A DNA stretch of 64,000 nucleotides from Triticum aestivum (GCF_018294505.1 NC_057811.1:23460025-23524024); one strand, 5' to 3'; counted from the first letter of the stretch, positions 1 through 12,436 are shown. Made by a program: numbers and translations. The notes: generated by a model not told the origin, from the letters alone.

Positions 1-470
1 CATTGAGATTCAGGTCTCACCTTGCTCGATAGCTAAGTAAGTATATTTAGTTACGTCTAGCCTTTCGATCAGCGACCACTGATTATTAAACACAAGACAA
101 TGAGTTATACTCCTATTCCTTTATACGGTACATAAACTGAGAATAAGAGTATGTTATTCTGATATAAATATGCACTCCTATTCAGGGTGAAAGCTAGACT
201 TCAACGGCCTTTTGCGATAAGACAGCGACGCCTTGAACGCGTCGTCCATCGAGCGATCGAGCGCGTCAAGGTCCCAACCTGAAATGCCGCAAGCAGTTCG
301 ACGAAAGTGCAGCACTGGACCAGGACGGATTCAATAAGCATCCAACGCTAAGATGTGGTCACTGATTCCACGTGGAGATCCGGCTACGGGCATCTGCCAT
401 GGGATGATCAAAGTACCATGAGACTTTTCGCCTTACCATACGTAAGGGATAAAAAATTGATCACTTCACT
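1..470. repeat. Left copy of a ~470-bp direct repeat
   Basis: This block closely resembles 2862-3331 (roughly 90 percent by eye), including the shared start near 'ttcaggtctcac' and the shared stretch 'ggtgaaagctagacttcaa'. The right copy has small insertions such as an extra 'cctttc'. The left edge is cut by the window, so the true repeat may be longer. No TG...CA termini are visible, so I do not call the pair LTRs. Between the copies lies minus-strand Copia material. Confidence 0.75.
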
Positions 471-713
471 TCCTTTTGTTTGGTCAACATGTGAAGAGCT
501 CTATCAGTGTTGGTTTCCATTTTGAAAGCTGGAGAGTTGATTTCTATTCACCTTGATCAACTGATATTACAGAGTACAACATATATCTCCATAGGGAGAG
601 AGCAAGCGCTCCTGAAAACAAGGCACGCAGGCCATGAGCGTTGCTAGATCCTACAAAGTAGGAGTGGACTAAGTTGGTACAACACAACGTTACAGAAATA
701 CACATGCACACGT

Positions 714-2054
714 TTACCCCCCCCCCCCCCCCCCCCTCTCAGCCGGAACTCCATGGGGAAGGACGTTCAGGCTGGCGCGGAACTCATGAAACACCTGAGA
801 AGGGAGCCCTTTGGTGAACAAATCAGCAAACTGTGAACTGGATGGAACATGAAGAACATGAGCCTCGCCAAGAGCCACATGATCCCGGACGAAATGGAGA
901 TCGATTTCAATATGCTTTGTCCGTTGATGCTGAACTGGGTTGGAGGCGAGGTAGGAGGCGCTGACATTGTCACAATAAACCACAGTTGCACGGGTTGGGG
1001 GACACTTGAGCTCATGCAGTAGTTGATGTAGCCAGCAAGATTCAGCAACACAGTTTGCGACGCCCCGGTATTCAGCTTCCACACTAGATTGTGACACAGT
1101 AGGTTGCCGCTTCGAGGACCAAGAGATGATGTTATTGCCAAGAAACACACAAAAGCCCGAAGTGGACTTGCGGGTATCCGGGCACCCTGCCCAATCAGCG
1201 TCAGTGTTGGCAATGAGGTCATGAGAGGGTGATTTGTAGAGCTGAATACCATAGTGGGAGGTGCCTTCCAAGTACCGAAGTATCCGTTTGGCCAATTGCA
1301 TATGAGTGTCACGGGGCTCGTGCATGAATAGGCAAACCTATTGGATAACATAGGAAATATCCGGCCGAGTGAGAGCGAGATACTGAAGCGCGCCGGCCAA
1401 GCTCTGGTAGTATGTGGGGTTGGAAATAGGTTGGCCAGCGTGGAGGGATAGCTTGGCAGAGGTGTCGACGGGGGTGGACACGGGTTTGCAATGAAGCATG
1501 TTGGCGCGGTAAAGAGTCTCAAGGGTATATTGTTGCTCACAAAGAAACACGCCGGAGGAGTTGGGAGTAACATTGATGCCAAGAAAATGATGTAATTCAC
1601 CAAGGTCTGACATGGAGAACTCCTTCTTGAGAGATGTAATGATGGAGTGGAGAGTGGCGGGAGTGTTGGCAGTGAGAATAATATCATCGACATATACAAG
1701 TAGGTAGGCAATGGTGGGGCCATGGTGTCGTATGAACAAGGAAGAGTTGCTCTTGGAGGCACAAAACCTAATGGATAACAAGAAGGACTTGAACCGAAGA
1801 AACCATGTCCGAGGAGCTTGTTTCAAACCATAGAGTGACTTGTTGAGGAGATACACATGGTCTGGGCGTGAGGAATCAATAAAGCCGGCTGGTTGTGAGC
1901 AGTAGACAGTTTCTTTGAGATCGCCATGGAGAAAAGCATTTTTGACACCCAGTTGGTGAATTGGCCATGAGTGGGATGTGGCAAGACTGAGCACAACACG
2001 AATGGTGGTCGGCTGGACAACCGGACTGAATGTCTCATCATAGTCGACACGATA
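714..2054 (-). pseudogene. Ty1/Copia pol remnant: reverse transcriptase and RNase H
   Basis: Minus-strand reading gives the C-terminal part of a Copia polyprotein. Reverse transcriptase comes first: the DETFSPVV segment, the QLGVKNAFLHGDL block, the SLYGLKQAPRTW block and the YVDDIILT catalytic box. RNase H follows: DADWAGCPDTRKSTSG, SQSSVEAEYRG and the HIEIDLHFVRD region. The frame is continuous except for one TAG at 1338-1340, in the linker before VCLFMHEPR, where Copia proteins usually have a glutamine codon (CAG to TAG). Gag, protease and integrase are missing because the frame ends at 2054, where a different Copia LTR fragment begins. The C-terminus runs into a poly-C tract (plus strand), so the last glycines are artefactual. 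Retrotransposon remnant, not a host gene. Confidence 0.93.
717..736. repeat. C20 homopolymer
   Basis: Twenty consecutive C on the plus strand, just past the Copia coding end. It is one of three C/G runs of 19 or more in the window. Confidence 0.95.
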
Positions 2055-2817
2055 GGGGGTGCGCCAGCCCCTTGTGGGCTGGTGTGCTCCCCTCTAATGA
2101 CCCAATAGGCCCATTACCCGGGTTGTTCGGTACCCCTTCCGGTATTCCGATGACTACCCGGTACACTCTGAAACACTTTCGTTGTCCGAATACCATCGTT
2201 TTATATATAAATCTTTACCTCCGGACCATTCCGGAGCTCCTCGTCATGTCCGTGATCTCATCCGGTACTCCAAACAACATCCGGTAACCAAATCATATAA
2301 CTCATATGACACGATATCGTCGATGAACATTAAGTGTGCAGACCCTACATGTTCGTGAACTATGTAGACATGAACGAGACACCTCTCCGGTCAATAACCA
2401 ATAGCGGAACCTAGATGCCCATATTGGCTCCTACATATTCTACGAAGATCTTTATCGGTCGAACCTTATGACAACATACGTAATTCCCTTTGTCCATCGG
2501 TATATTACTTGCCCGAGATTCGATCGTCGGTATCTTCATATGTAGTTCAATCTCGTTACCGACAAATCTCTTTACTTGTTTCGTAATACATCATCTTGCA
2601 ACTAACTCCTTTGTCACTTTGCTTGCAAGGCTTCTTATGATGTGTATTACCGAGAGGGTCCAGAGATATCTCTCTGATACTCGGAGTGACAAATCGTAAT
2701 CTCGATCTATGCCAACTCAACAAACACCATCGGAGATACCCGTAGAGCATCTTTATAATTACCCAGTTACGTTGTGACGTTTGATAGGACACAAGGTATT
2801 CCTCCGGTATCAGGGAG
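2055..2817 (-). mobile_element. Truncated Copia LTR, WIS/Angela-like
   Basis: The reverse complement is homologous to the plus-strand solo LTR at 37669-39375. Shared blocks include 'cgtaactgggt' with 'ataaagatgct', the 'gagacttgccggtaacgag'-like block and 'tggttattgaccgg'. Both LTR ends are missing, and the fragment abuts the Copia pol remnant at 2054/2055. Family assignment is from memory; superfamily Copia is secure. Confidence 0.8.
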
Positions 2818-2861
2818 TTGCATAGATGGAGCTAGCCCATCTCTGGCTACCTATAGTAAGC

Positions 2862-3331
2862 ATTAAAATTCAGGTCTCACGTTGCTCGATAGCTAAGTAA
2901 GTATATTTAATCACGTCTAGCCTTTCCCTTTCGATCAGCGACGACTGATTATTAAACAAGCGACAATGAGTTATACTCCTGTTCCTTTATACGGTACCTT
3001 AACTGAGAATAAGAGTATGCTATCCTGAAATATATACACACTCCTATTCAGGGTGAAAGCTAGACTTCAACGGCCTTTCGTGATAAGACGGGGACGCCTT
3101 GAAATGTGTCGTCCATCGAGCGATGGAGCGCATCGAGGTCCCAACCTGAAATGCCGCAAGCAGTTCCACGAAAGTGCAGCAGTGGACCCGGACGGATTCA
3201 ACAAGCATCCAACGCTATAAGATGTGGTCATCACTGATTCCACGTGGAGATCCGGCTACGGGCTTCTGCCATGAGATGATCAAAGTAGCACGAGACTTTT
3301 CGTCTTGCCATAAGTAAGGGATAAAAAACAT
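2862..3331. repeat. Right copy of the ~470-bp direct repeat
   Basis: Partner of 1-470. Preceded by ~45 bp of unassigned sequence after the LTR fragment and followed by ~250 bp in which I recognise nothing before the fold-back element starts. Confidence 0.75.
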
Positions 3332-4054
3332 GTTTGGTCTACATGTGATGACGGGCTGCTGTTGGAGAGCTCTTTTTGGCCCCTCACGATGCAAAAAACG
3401 GTTAAAACATATTTTAGGGCATCTATTGGAGATGCTCAAATGACATATCGTACTGTATAATAACTCATGTGTTGTGCAATTTTTCCCAATGTTTATGAAA
3501 TATTGGTATTTCAACAACTGATCCACCACCAGAATACTATTTTTGTGAGTCTAGCCCGTCCGGAGTACTACTTCTTGTGAGACAATGATACGCATGCATC
3601 TGCCTCTTCTCTCTTCCCTGCACACAAATCCATGGACATTGCTTCAACATATTTGAAATGATTTATATATTTGAGCTCCTGCTGCCAAGACCTTCAGAAC
3701 TAAACCAATCTTGGATACATTCACAAGTAGAAAATGGAGCTTTATTACCGGTTCGTAAGGGCCTTTAGTGCCGGTTCTGCAACCGGCACTAAAGGGTGGA
3801 GACTAACCCACCCCCCCCCCTTTAGTACCGGTTCGGCACGAACCGCCACTAAAGGCCCACCACGTGGCGTGAGCTCGCGCCGTGGTATGGGGGACCTTTA
3901 GTACCGGTTGGTAACCGGTACTAAAGGTTTTTTTAAAAAAATTGGAAAAATTTGATTTTTTTTTATTTTTAATTTTCTGAATTATTTGATGATTTAGTCT
4001 CTAATCACCCCTCTTAACTGCTCAAGTGTGGATCACTCATTCCAAATCGTCTAA

Positions 4055-4117
4055 CCTCCCGGCCGGTCACCCATCCTCTCACTACCCCAGCCTGAGCACG
4101 CTTAACTTCGGAGTTCT
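4055..4117 (-). repeat. 5S rRNA-like segment inside CACTA
   Basis: The reverse complement contains 'gaactccgaagttaagcgtg' followed 25 bp later by 'aggatgggtgacc'. These correspond to the A-box half and the C-box region of the plant 5S rRNA gene; the spacer between is diverged. Not a functional 5S gene, since the 5' third is absent. Confidence 0.75.
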
Positions 4118-4519
4118 ATTCCCCCTACTTTTCAAGTCTACACTTGTTGTTTTTCTGACAAATGTAAGCTATCAATCCTGTTAACCCTCAGGAGTTTAGC
4201 TTGAGCATTAGGTCACACGTTTCACCATTTGAATTTGAAACTATTATTCAAAAAAACAGTAATTATTTACTAACACTAATATTTCTTGAATAAGTAGTTT
4301 GACCATAGTTTGACCACAATTTGACCATAGTTTTACCAGATTTGACCAAAATTAAAAAAATTGAAATAATTATTTAGTAACACTAATATTCTTGAATAAT
4401 TATTTAGTAACACTAATATTTCTTGAATAAGTAGTTTCACCACAGTTTGACCAAAATTCAAAAAAACTGAAATTTGAGCATATCTTATTTCCTTTTAAAA
4501 TTTGAGGATTCTAAAAAGT

Positions 4520-5112
4520 TGCAAACAGGTCGTGGTATATCACCCGTCAAGAACCTTCAGAAGTATATCGCCGCAGCACAGCAAGGGACGTTCGTTCCCG
4601 ACAGAGAGAACGACGAGCTCACACTAGCCCTCGGGAATCCTGAGCACCCTGGACGGACATGAGGCACGCCAGGCTCCGTTTCGTGGAAGGCTGGGTTTCC
4701 CGAGGCAGGCGGTTACAAAACCCGAGAGAGGAGGAGGAAAGTGGAGCAGACCGAACTGCAGAAGCTGCATGCAAGGGTGCAAGCGCTATAGGAAAAGGAC
4801 AGCCAGCAACATGTCGGAGCTACCCCAGAAGCTACCCTGCCATCTCAGCGGAGAAGCAGCGCGGCTTCCACCGAGGTCCTTCAGCAGCCCGACTTCACGG
4901 CTCCTGCTAGCTATCCCGTGGATGCTATCACGGAGTCTCAAGATTGCCACCTTATGACGCAGTGGCAGAACTTCAAAGTAAAGGCGGCTGTCGGCTCTGT
5001 TGCACCTCCTGAACCCGGCGCAACTTTTCACTGCCGTCCGATTCCAGAAGGATATGCTGTTGTGATGGTGGATGAAATAACGGAGGGATTTGAGGATCTC
5101 GAGGGGGGGTAG
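4520..5112 (+). pseudogene. CACTA ORF2-type (Ptta/En/Spm) coding fragment
   Basis: Broken frames encode the C-terminal signature found after the transposase core in grass CACTA ORFs: LTLALGNPEHPGRT (4600-4660), a charged coiled segment, YPVDAITES (about 4912), PPEPGATFHCRPIPEGYA and VDEITEGFEDLE, ending in TAG at 5110-5112. At least two frame changes separate the pieces. It is only the tail of a protein normally several hundred residues longer, so it cannot encode a transposase. Confidence 0.8.
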
Positions 5113-6787
5113 AGTTTGTTTTTTATATAACGGAGGGATTTGAATTTTTTATCATTTTTTTTAAAACTGAAATGGCGATACACCGGGGGGGGGGGTAGAG
5201 TTTGAAAATTGCCCTATAGTCCCGGTTTGTGTCTCCAACCGGGACTATAGGTCAGACCCCTATAGTCCCGGTTTGTGGCACGAACCGGTACTAAATGTTA
5301 GCCCTTTAGTACCGGTTTGTGCCACGAACCGGGAGTAAAGGGGCTCGTGGGGCCCCGGCCTGACGCCAGCCTGCCACCACCCATTTAGTACCGGTTCGTG
5401 GCACGAACCGGTACTAAAGGTTCAACACGAACCGGCATTAATGCATAGCCGTTCGAATCGGGACTAATGGTACCATTAGTACCGGGCCAAAATTGAACTG
5501 AGACTAATGTGTCTCAGATTAGGTCCATTTTCTACTAGTGATTTCAAACACATTAAGATTTCAACGTTTCACATTTCGTATGTGAAACAAACATATTTCA
5601 CATGAAAAATGTGAAATGAAACCTTTTCAAAAGAGAAACATGGAACCAACCTATTCCACTAAAACATATTTTAAGCCAAATATGAAACTGAAATGACAAC
5701 TTTTGAAACTGATTTTTTAGAAATGTATAATAGTTTATTCAAAGTGTGTTAAAATATGTCAATTCACAAAAGTGCACATGAAATTGAGGTGATTTTTTTG
5801 AAATAAGCCACTAACATATTTCAGAAATGTGAAATATAACTACAGGGAGTGAATTTGTAATTTCTGATTTTGAAAATATGAAATATTCTATTTCAAATTG
5901 TGAGATATGTCATGTTATATTGACGTAGATATGATATTTGTGAAACAAGCTGGTAAGATCTTTCATAGCTGTGAAATAATAACTACAGAAAGTGAAAAAA
6001 ATATACGATTGTGAAACTGATTATTTGAAAATGTGAAACAATGTATTTCAAAAGTGTGAAATTGTAATATGTGATTGTGACACTGATTATTTGAAAATAT
6101 AACATATTTCACTCTTTTGAAATAAACTATTGCACATTTTCAAATAATCAACATTTCACTTTTCACTGGCTTGTTTCGCAAATATCACACAGATTTCAAT
6201 TGCACATTCCTAGTGTGTGTGGAAAAGGTTTATTTCAAGTATCTGGAATATATTAGGGTTAAATAGATTTCTAGGATAGGTTAGTTTCACATATTTATAG
6301 TGAAATAGGTTTGTTTCACAATTTTCCTGGTGAAGAAGGTTTGTTCAAAATATGGAATGTGAAATGTTGAAAATTAAACATATTTGAAATGTGTCAAAGA
6401 TTGGTCTATTTCAATTGCACATTTCTCAAATAACCTATTTCACTCATTTAAATATATTGTTTCACATTTTCAAATAATCAGTTTCAGAAGTTGACGTTTC
6501 TATTTTTTTTTCACTTTCAGAACCTATATTTCACTTTCCACTCTATAGTTTCATAAAAAATCACTTTTTTGGTGAAATAGGTTTGGTCCACATACAAAAT
6601 GTGAAACATTGAAATTTAAATGTATCCAAAATTCGTTTAGTTCTAAAGGGTTTGGCATTAGGAGTTCAAATACAATTATTTTGAAAATGAGCTTATGTTT
6701 TAAAAGATATAAATGTTTTTAGTTCGCTAGGATGGAATAAAGTCCATGGAATTATTTTCAATGGAGAGAAGAGAAAGATACATGCGT

Positions 6788-6790
<3 letters not shown>

Positions 6791-6852
<62 letters not shown>
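6791..6852. repeat. (AG)31 microsatellite
   Basis: Pure AG dinucleotide run of about 62 bp abutting the right end of the fold-back element. Confidence 0.95.
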
Positions 6853-6854
<2 letters not shown>

Positions 6855-7114
6855 ATCAAAACCATGTCTGCCATATACGGATAAATGGCGGGGGCCAATA
6901 GATGTATTAAACGTGGTATTCATTTTGTATTACAACAAAAAGCAGGAACAATAGTTTTTGATGACCCAAATCTTAAAACAACACATGGATGGTCGGACTC
7001 TTACCGCTACCTATTGTTAACACGCAAAAGGAGTTTGCAACAACCTGTTGCATCCGTCGCGCTCAGTTTTGCCCATGTTCCCGGCCTTCCTCAACCCCTC
7101 ACCCTAGCACTGCT

Positions 7115-8290
7115 CACTAGTGCAGAAAAGCTTAGCTATAGCGCGGCAAAAACAACCTTACAAGCATGGACAGCCGACGCCACCAATATGACGCCATTGT
7201 TAAAAAATAGTGCTGGCGCTGGAGTCCACGTCAGCAGTATTCTAAAGAATGATGGCGTGCCATGTGGCCAACGCCAGCAGAAATATTCATCAGTAGTGGT
7301 ATTCCATGTTGGTGGGACGCCAAAATTTGATTTTCAGATTTGAAAATAAAAGTTGTACATCAACGCGATCCCAACCAAAATGATAGCATAGTCATGTTTA
7401 AGAAAAATAATTAAATCAATAATTAACAATACTAAATAGACGCAAATAAGAACATTTAAGTTCAACAATCGCTGCCAGCATGTACAATTATCACACATAT
7501 ACAAGTTCAACTAAATAGAGGGGGTAATAACATGAGGCCGGTCATGCATTCCTACTAGCTAACTAGACTTTTCGGCGCGCGGACTCGGGGTCATACTCTG
7601 GAGTAAATGAACCATCGCTGCCAACAAGCCTATAGTAGACCATGATCTGGTCACAATCGTACTTGAGGTAGAACTTGGCTCTCTCCCCATCTTCCATCTT
7701 GTAAGCAGTTGTAAGGGCTTTCGAACCAGGGCAACTGAAATAGGTGCAGTTTCACTCATTGATGACAAGACAATTGAAGTGTTGGGCCGTCGGCATCTTC
7801 ATGAGGGTGCACTGGAATGTGATGGTGGCATCAAGCGGAACTCGAAACCTCTCTAAGAAGTCACGCGGGGCTCGTGTCGATTCGATGAGCTTTGGTGTGT
7901 CCATTACCACACAACATACGTACCTAGCAAAGAGGTGAACAACAAAAACTAAGAGGAGCTAGCCAGTTAGGGAATAGAATTTTCTGTAGAATGGAAGTGA
8001 ATGTGTTTGAGAAACAAAGGGCTGCCAACACTCCTATATACGGGCAAAATTTAGTGCTGGCATTTTCATAAAAGGTACGATAACACTAGATAGCATATCT
8101 ATGACGTACATTGCAATCCAACGTCACCAGTATCTTCCAACTGGTCAGCACAATGTACCCACATGTTGGTGGTGTTCACAAAATGTTCATACCAGCACTA
8201 TCCTTATAAAGCTGGTGTACCAGTTATGCCAACACCAGCACTATTTAAAAACCTAGTGCTGGTGTTGATAGGAAATGGCGCACCACCAAC
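7115..8290. mobile_element. CACTA-like fragment, left terminus only
   Basis: Starts with CACTAGTGCAGAAAAGCTTA, a CACTA-type terminus. Both flanks of the interior carry short repeats of 'gtgctggcgttgg' / 'ccaacaccagcac' (7210-7290 and 8150-8260) like CACTA subterminal repeats. No matching inverted right end is seen, so the element is truncated or misassigned. It surrounds the small pseudogene at 7563-7904. Confidence 0.4.
7563..7904 (-). pseudogene. Unknown small protein, one in-frame stop
   Basis: A 114-codon minus-strand frame starts MDTPKLIESTRAPRDFLERF and ends ...EYDPESARRKV. One TGA interrupts it about 50 codons in, after CLVINE; the same frame resumes with NCTYFSCPGSKALTTAYKM. Both halves look like one ordered protein with regular hydrophobic spacing (FQCTLMKMP, KFYLKYDCDQIMVYYRL), so I read it as a once-coding gene, possibly carried by the surrounding CACTA-like element. 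I do not recognise the family. Codon positions rule out a random frame only weakly; RNA or homologues would decide. Confidence 0.45.
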
Positions 8291-9312
<1,022 letters not shown>

Positions 9313-9314
9313 TA

Positions 9315-9454
9315 CTCTCTATGTTCCTAACATTCCAATATGGACTACATACGGAGTAACATGAATGAATCTACACACACTACATCTATATATACATCCG
9401 TATGTAGTCCATATTAAAATCTCTAAAAATAATTATATTTAGAAACAGAGGGAG
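9315..9454. mobile_element. Stowaway MITE (Tc1/Mariner, TSD TA)
   Basis: 140-bp element with inverted ends 'ctctctatgttcctaa' and '...agaaacagagggag', flanked by TA at 9313-9314 and 9455-9456. The interior shows the typical 'atatggactacatacgga' / 'tccgtatgtagtccatat' hairpin of Triticeae Stowaways. Confidence 0.93.
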
Positions 9455-9988
9455 TACCATTATGGTTGTGGGAACTTTCTGGAAGCCTATCTGGTTTGTT
9501 ACAGGTTTGGGGAACCCTCTAGTAGGTTTCAATTCGGGTTTTTTCTTCTGTTTTTTTTTTGAAAAAATAGAAATTGTTTGAAATTTTAAAATCTTAATAC
9601 AATTTAAACGTTCAGAATTGTTTTTAAAAATATTCATGGATTTCATGAATTTCAAAAATTATTGTGAACATTTTCTTAAATTTCAAGAATCTTTATGAAC
9701 ATTTTTTATTTTTTATGGATATTTTTCAGAATTAGTGAATATTTTTAAAATAAAAAACATGACGACAACCGAAAGAAGAAAATTTGAATCTCCTGATATT
9801 TGAGTTTCCACATTTTAGTGTCTTGCAGAATTAAAAACTGAACTTACTAGAGTGAGTGCAACTCTGGAAAGCCCCTCCCGGCCCCAGTAGGTGTGCTGAA
9901 TCACCAACACAGGACCTCACTGAGAGTGACTGGACATGTTTATCGGTTGAGAGGCATACAGCCATACATACGCAGAAAAACAGTGTTT

Positions 9989-10002
9989 TTTTTTTGCGGG
10001 GA
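9989..10002 (-). mobile_element. 14-bp remnant non-LTR insertion with 16-bp TSD
   Basis: The 16-mer 'cagaaaaacagtgttt' occurs at 9973-9988 and again at 10003-10018. Between them is only 'tttttttgcgggga'. Poly-T followed by gcgggga matches the reverse complement of a retroposon 3' tail, so this looks like an extremely 5'-truncated LINE/SINE insertion. Confidence 0.65.
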
Positions 10003-10190
10003 CAGAAAAACAGTGTTTGGCAGATCGATCTCTGGAATCAAAGTACATGCCGATTAACCAAATCACGCTTTGCTTCCCGCCAAAAGAAGCTTGATTCTCA
10101 TGGTCGGCAGAGCATGATCAACTCACTTGCCAGCCGGTAGGCCGTTTATTTGTTGATGGATACACCTTGACTCAGCAATTGGTCAGCACC

Positions 10191-10630
10191 TTGGGAGAAA
10201 GAGGAGCTGCTGCAGTGGTTTGTAGAAACAAGGCCGGAAACTATCTGGGAGCCTCGGCAGTGGTGTATGAAGGCTTGATCGATCCAGCTAGCCTGGAGGC
10301 GCTAGCTTGTAGCGAGGCTCTAGCCCTTGCTCGGGACCTAAATTTGCAGGACTTGGAGATAGCTTCAGGCTGTCAGGAGATGATGTCAAACATCAAGAAT
10401 GGAGGGTCGCCAGCTTATGCTCCTAAGATTCAATTTAGTAGAAACTTTTTTCCTTCTGTTATTTTCCGTTTCGACTATAGGGAGAATAATTTCGAGGCCC
10501 ACTCGCTAGCTAAAGGAGCTGCGTCTCTTGCGGTGGGTCGCCATGTGTGGCAAGGGGTTTTGCCCGACATTGCTTGTATTCCTCAGATTTTGAACTTTGA
10601 ATAAAGCCCCTAGTTACCCTAAAAAAAAAA
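10191..10630 (+). mobile_element. 5'-truncated LINE 3' end (RNase H) with 15-bp TSD
   Basis: Flanked by exact copies of 'caattggtcagcacc' (10176-10190 and 10631-10645) and ending in a poly-A tract at 10621-10630. The interior encodes an RVT_3-type RNase H-like domain: GAAAVVCRNKAGNYLGASAV, DPASLEALACSEALALARD and a C-terminal NFEAHSLAKGAASL...VWQG, stopping at 10602-10604 with 'aataaa' overlapping the stop. The upstream ATG at 10167 lies outside the element, so that start is fortuitous. The insertion sits just beyond the stop codon of the propeller gene on the other strand. Confidence 0.88.
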
Positions 10631-10666
10631 CAATTGGTCAGCACCAACTCCTTGAAGTGCGGCCGG

Positions 10667-12351
10667 TCACATCAGTTGGAGCGGCAGGTCCATGCCCACA
10701 AACATGTCTGGCGGCAAGTGGGCGTATGCGTCCAAGCCGGGGTCGAAGGTTGATGTCCAGGCCGGCGTCCCGCACTCGTACCTGCTGTGCGTGATCCGGC
10801 GGAACCCCTTGACGTTATTCTTGCTGAAGTCGAATGGGTTGTCGATGTCCACCATGAAGATGTCACCGTAGGGGCGCCACGCATACCTTGACCTGGGCAG
10901 CGAGACCGGGTCCACGGACACCGTAGCAAGGTCCGCCGTCACAGCGATGCTCCTACCGTCGGGGCTGAACACCGGGTGGGTTATGCGACCGCTGCTGTTC
11001 ATCACCCTGATGACCACCATTGGGTTGGTCGCCTTCACCAGGTACACGGAGAAGTGCCCTTGGTCCGGGCTCTTGTCGAGTTTCTTGGTGCGCCACCGCC
11101 AGTCCTTGCTGTAGTCCGACTTCTCTGAGCCCCATGGCTCCAGGCCGTTGTCCAGCGTGTCGATGCCCCAGTCACGTGTCGACGAGAAGACGATCCAGTC
11201 CCCTGTCGGGGACCACTGGCAGTGGGTGTCTGTCCATGGCCCGTCCGTCAGCCGTGTCAGCCTGCCTTCCCCCCATTCACCCTCCTCTTCGTCCGGCGTT
11301 ATGTAAAGGTTCTTGTCGTCTTCTCCCCTCCGTCCCTTGTTGACCGGAAGACGAATTTGTTTCCATCCGGGCTGCTCGACGGGAATGCATTGTTGAACCC
11401 GCCACTGTTTTTTGTGAGAGCTTTGAGATTTCGATCGTTGGGTGAGACCTCAGACGCGCCGATGAGGGAGTAGATGTCCACTTCCATGTCGGTGCTGAAG
11501 CGTCCGGCACAGAAGTAGAGGGTGTCCTTTTCCGGGTTTGCGTTCCACGCAAGGGAGAAGATGCTGTTGGAATCCTTTACCTGGTGTACTTGGCGCAGCC
11601 CTTGGCTGTCGGCCATCCACACCTGCTTCAAGCTGTTGTCGACGAAGGCAAGCTTGGAGCCATCTTTGAAGATGGCCGGGAGAACACTAGACACCCGAAA
11701 CAATCCGACGTCCCTCACCGGAGACTCCAGCTTGCGCATGATCTCGGAGACGCGGTCTCCCGGCTGCTGCAAGAGGTCGCTCCTGATGCGGTGGTATCGT
11801 CCAATGCGCACCGCACTGTCCAGCACAAAAGGGTTGTAGTGGTCGTCTTTCGGGTTTGTCTTCTGTGTGATCTGCACAGGTGGCCCCCCGCTGCATCTGT
11901 GTGGAAGATCTCGATGTGCCGATACTGTGCCGCCTCCACACGGACCTCGCTCAACTCGGACTTCTTGCGGATGGTCGCCACTGCTACCTTGCTCTCGCTG
12001 ATGGCAGCCGGAGTCATCGCGTCTAACTCCCCTGGGGTGACCTGGACGGTCTCCTCAGTGCTGAGGTTGCACCGGAACACGCCCCAAGCAGCTTCAACTG
12101 TGCCCGAGGGAAGGGCTCTGTCGGTGCCTCGATGGAAGAAGACGATATTGTCGTTGCCCCAGGATGGCCAGCCGCCGTTCTTGATGAGTAGCTTGCGCCC
12201 CAGCCGCCAGCCCTTTACCCCCTTCACTATCCATGTTCATCACGTAGATGTCATCGCTACTCGCGTTCCAACTCTTGCTTTGGAATGATGCCATCGCTAC
12301 CATCTTCCCGGACGGTGATGAGGCTGGGCTCAAATCATACATCCCTGCACA
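10667..12351 (-). other. Propeller gene, 3' coding exon
   Basis: Acceptor 'gtatgtgcag' precedes GGATGTATGATTTG. The exon runs to a TGA at 10667-10669 through three frame breaks. The downstream (plus-left) flank carries the LINE insertion, which would fall in the 3' UTR. Confidence 0.8.
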
Positions 12352-12436
12352 TACCAGTCACATGGAATGATGGAAGATTAATAGGGTGCCGACAGCTTAT
12401 GGATGGATCAGTCATCTGTGCATCATCGGCATATAC

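Larger units (their letters stand above)
3722..5540. mobile_element. Non-autonomous CACTA transposon with TSD ATT
   Basis: The left end reads CACAAGTAGAAAATGG and the right end is the inverse of CACTAGTAGAAAATGG, flanked by att at 3719-3721 and 5541-5543. Subterminal regions carry the usual clustered 'tagtaccggttcgtg' / 'aaccggtactaaa' motifs in both orientations (3760-3930 and 5210-5470). The interior holds an AT-rich segment with tandem 'tttgaccat' motifs, a 5S-like segment and a decayed ORF2-type coding piece. At 1819 bp it is a deletion derivative of a much larger autonomous element. Confidence 0.92.
3585..6790. mobile_element. Large fold-back (long inverted repeat) element, interrupted by CACTA
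   Basis: With the CACTA element (3722-5540 plus a 3-bp TSD) removed, this ~1.4-kb stretch folds on itself. The reverse complement of 3590-3721 ('atgtatccaagattgg...') aligns with 6620-6790 ('atgtatccaaaattcg...'). The arms continue through 5541-5770 versus 6440-6640 and meet near 6060-6105, where 'atttgaaaatgtgaaac' and its complement lie about 90 bp apart. Arms are ~650 bp, about 75-80 percent identical by eye, and dominated by gtgaaa/tttcac motifs. No coding sequence. Superfamily unassigned (MULE or fold-back class); TSD not resolved because an (AG)n tract abuts the right end. Confidence 0.7.

Noticed and set aside
767..1762. 331-codon frame on the minus strand overlapping the Copia pol region
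   Set aside because: Shadow frame of the pol coding sequence; the peptide is Pro/Ser-rich without motifs while the other frame carries clear RT and RNase H boxes.
10167..10604. A complete host RNase H-like gene starting at ATG 10167
   Set aside because: The ATG and first codons lie in the target-site flank outside the LINE insertion, so the start is fortuitous and the protein is only a LINE tail.
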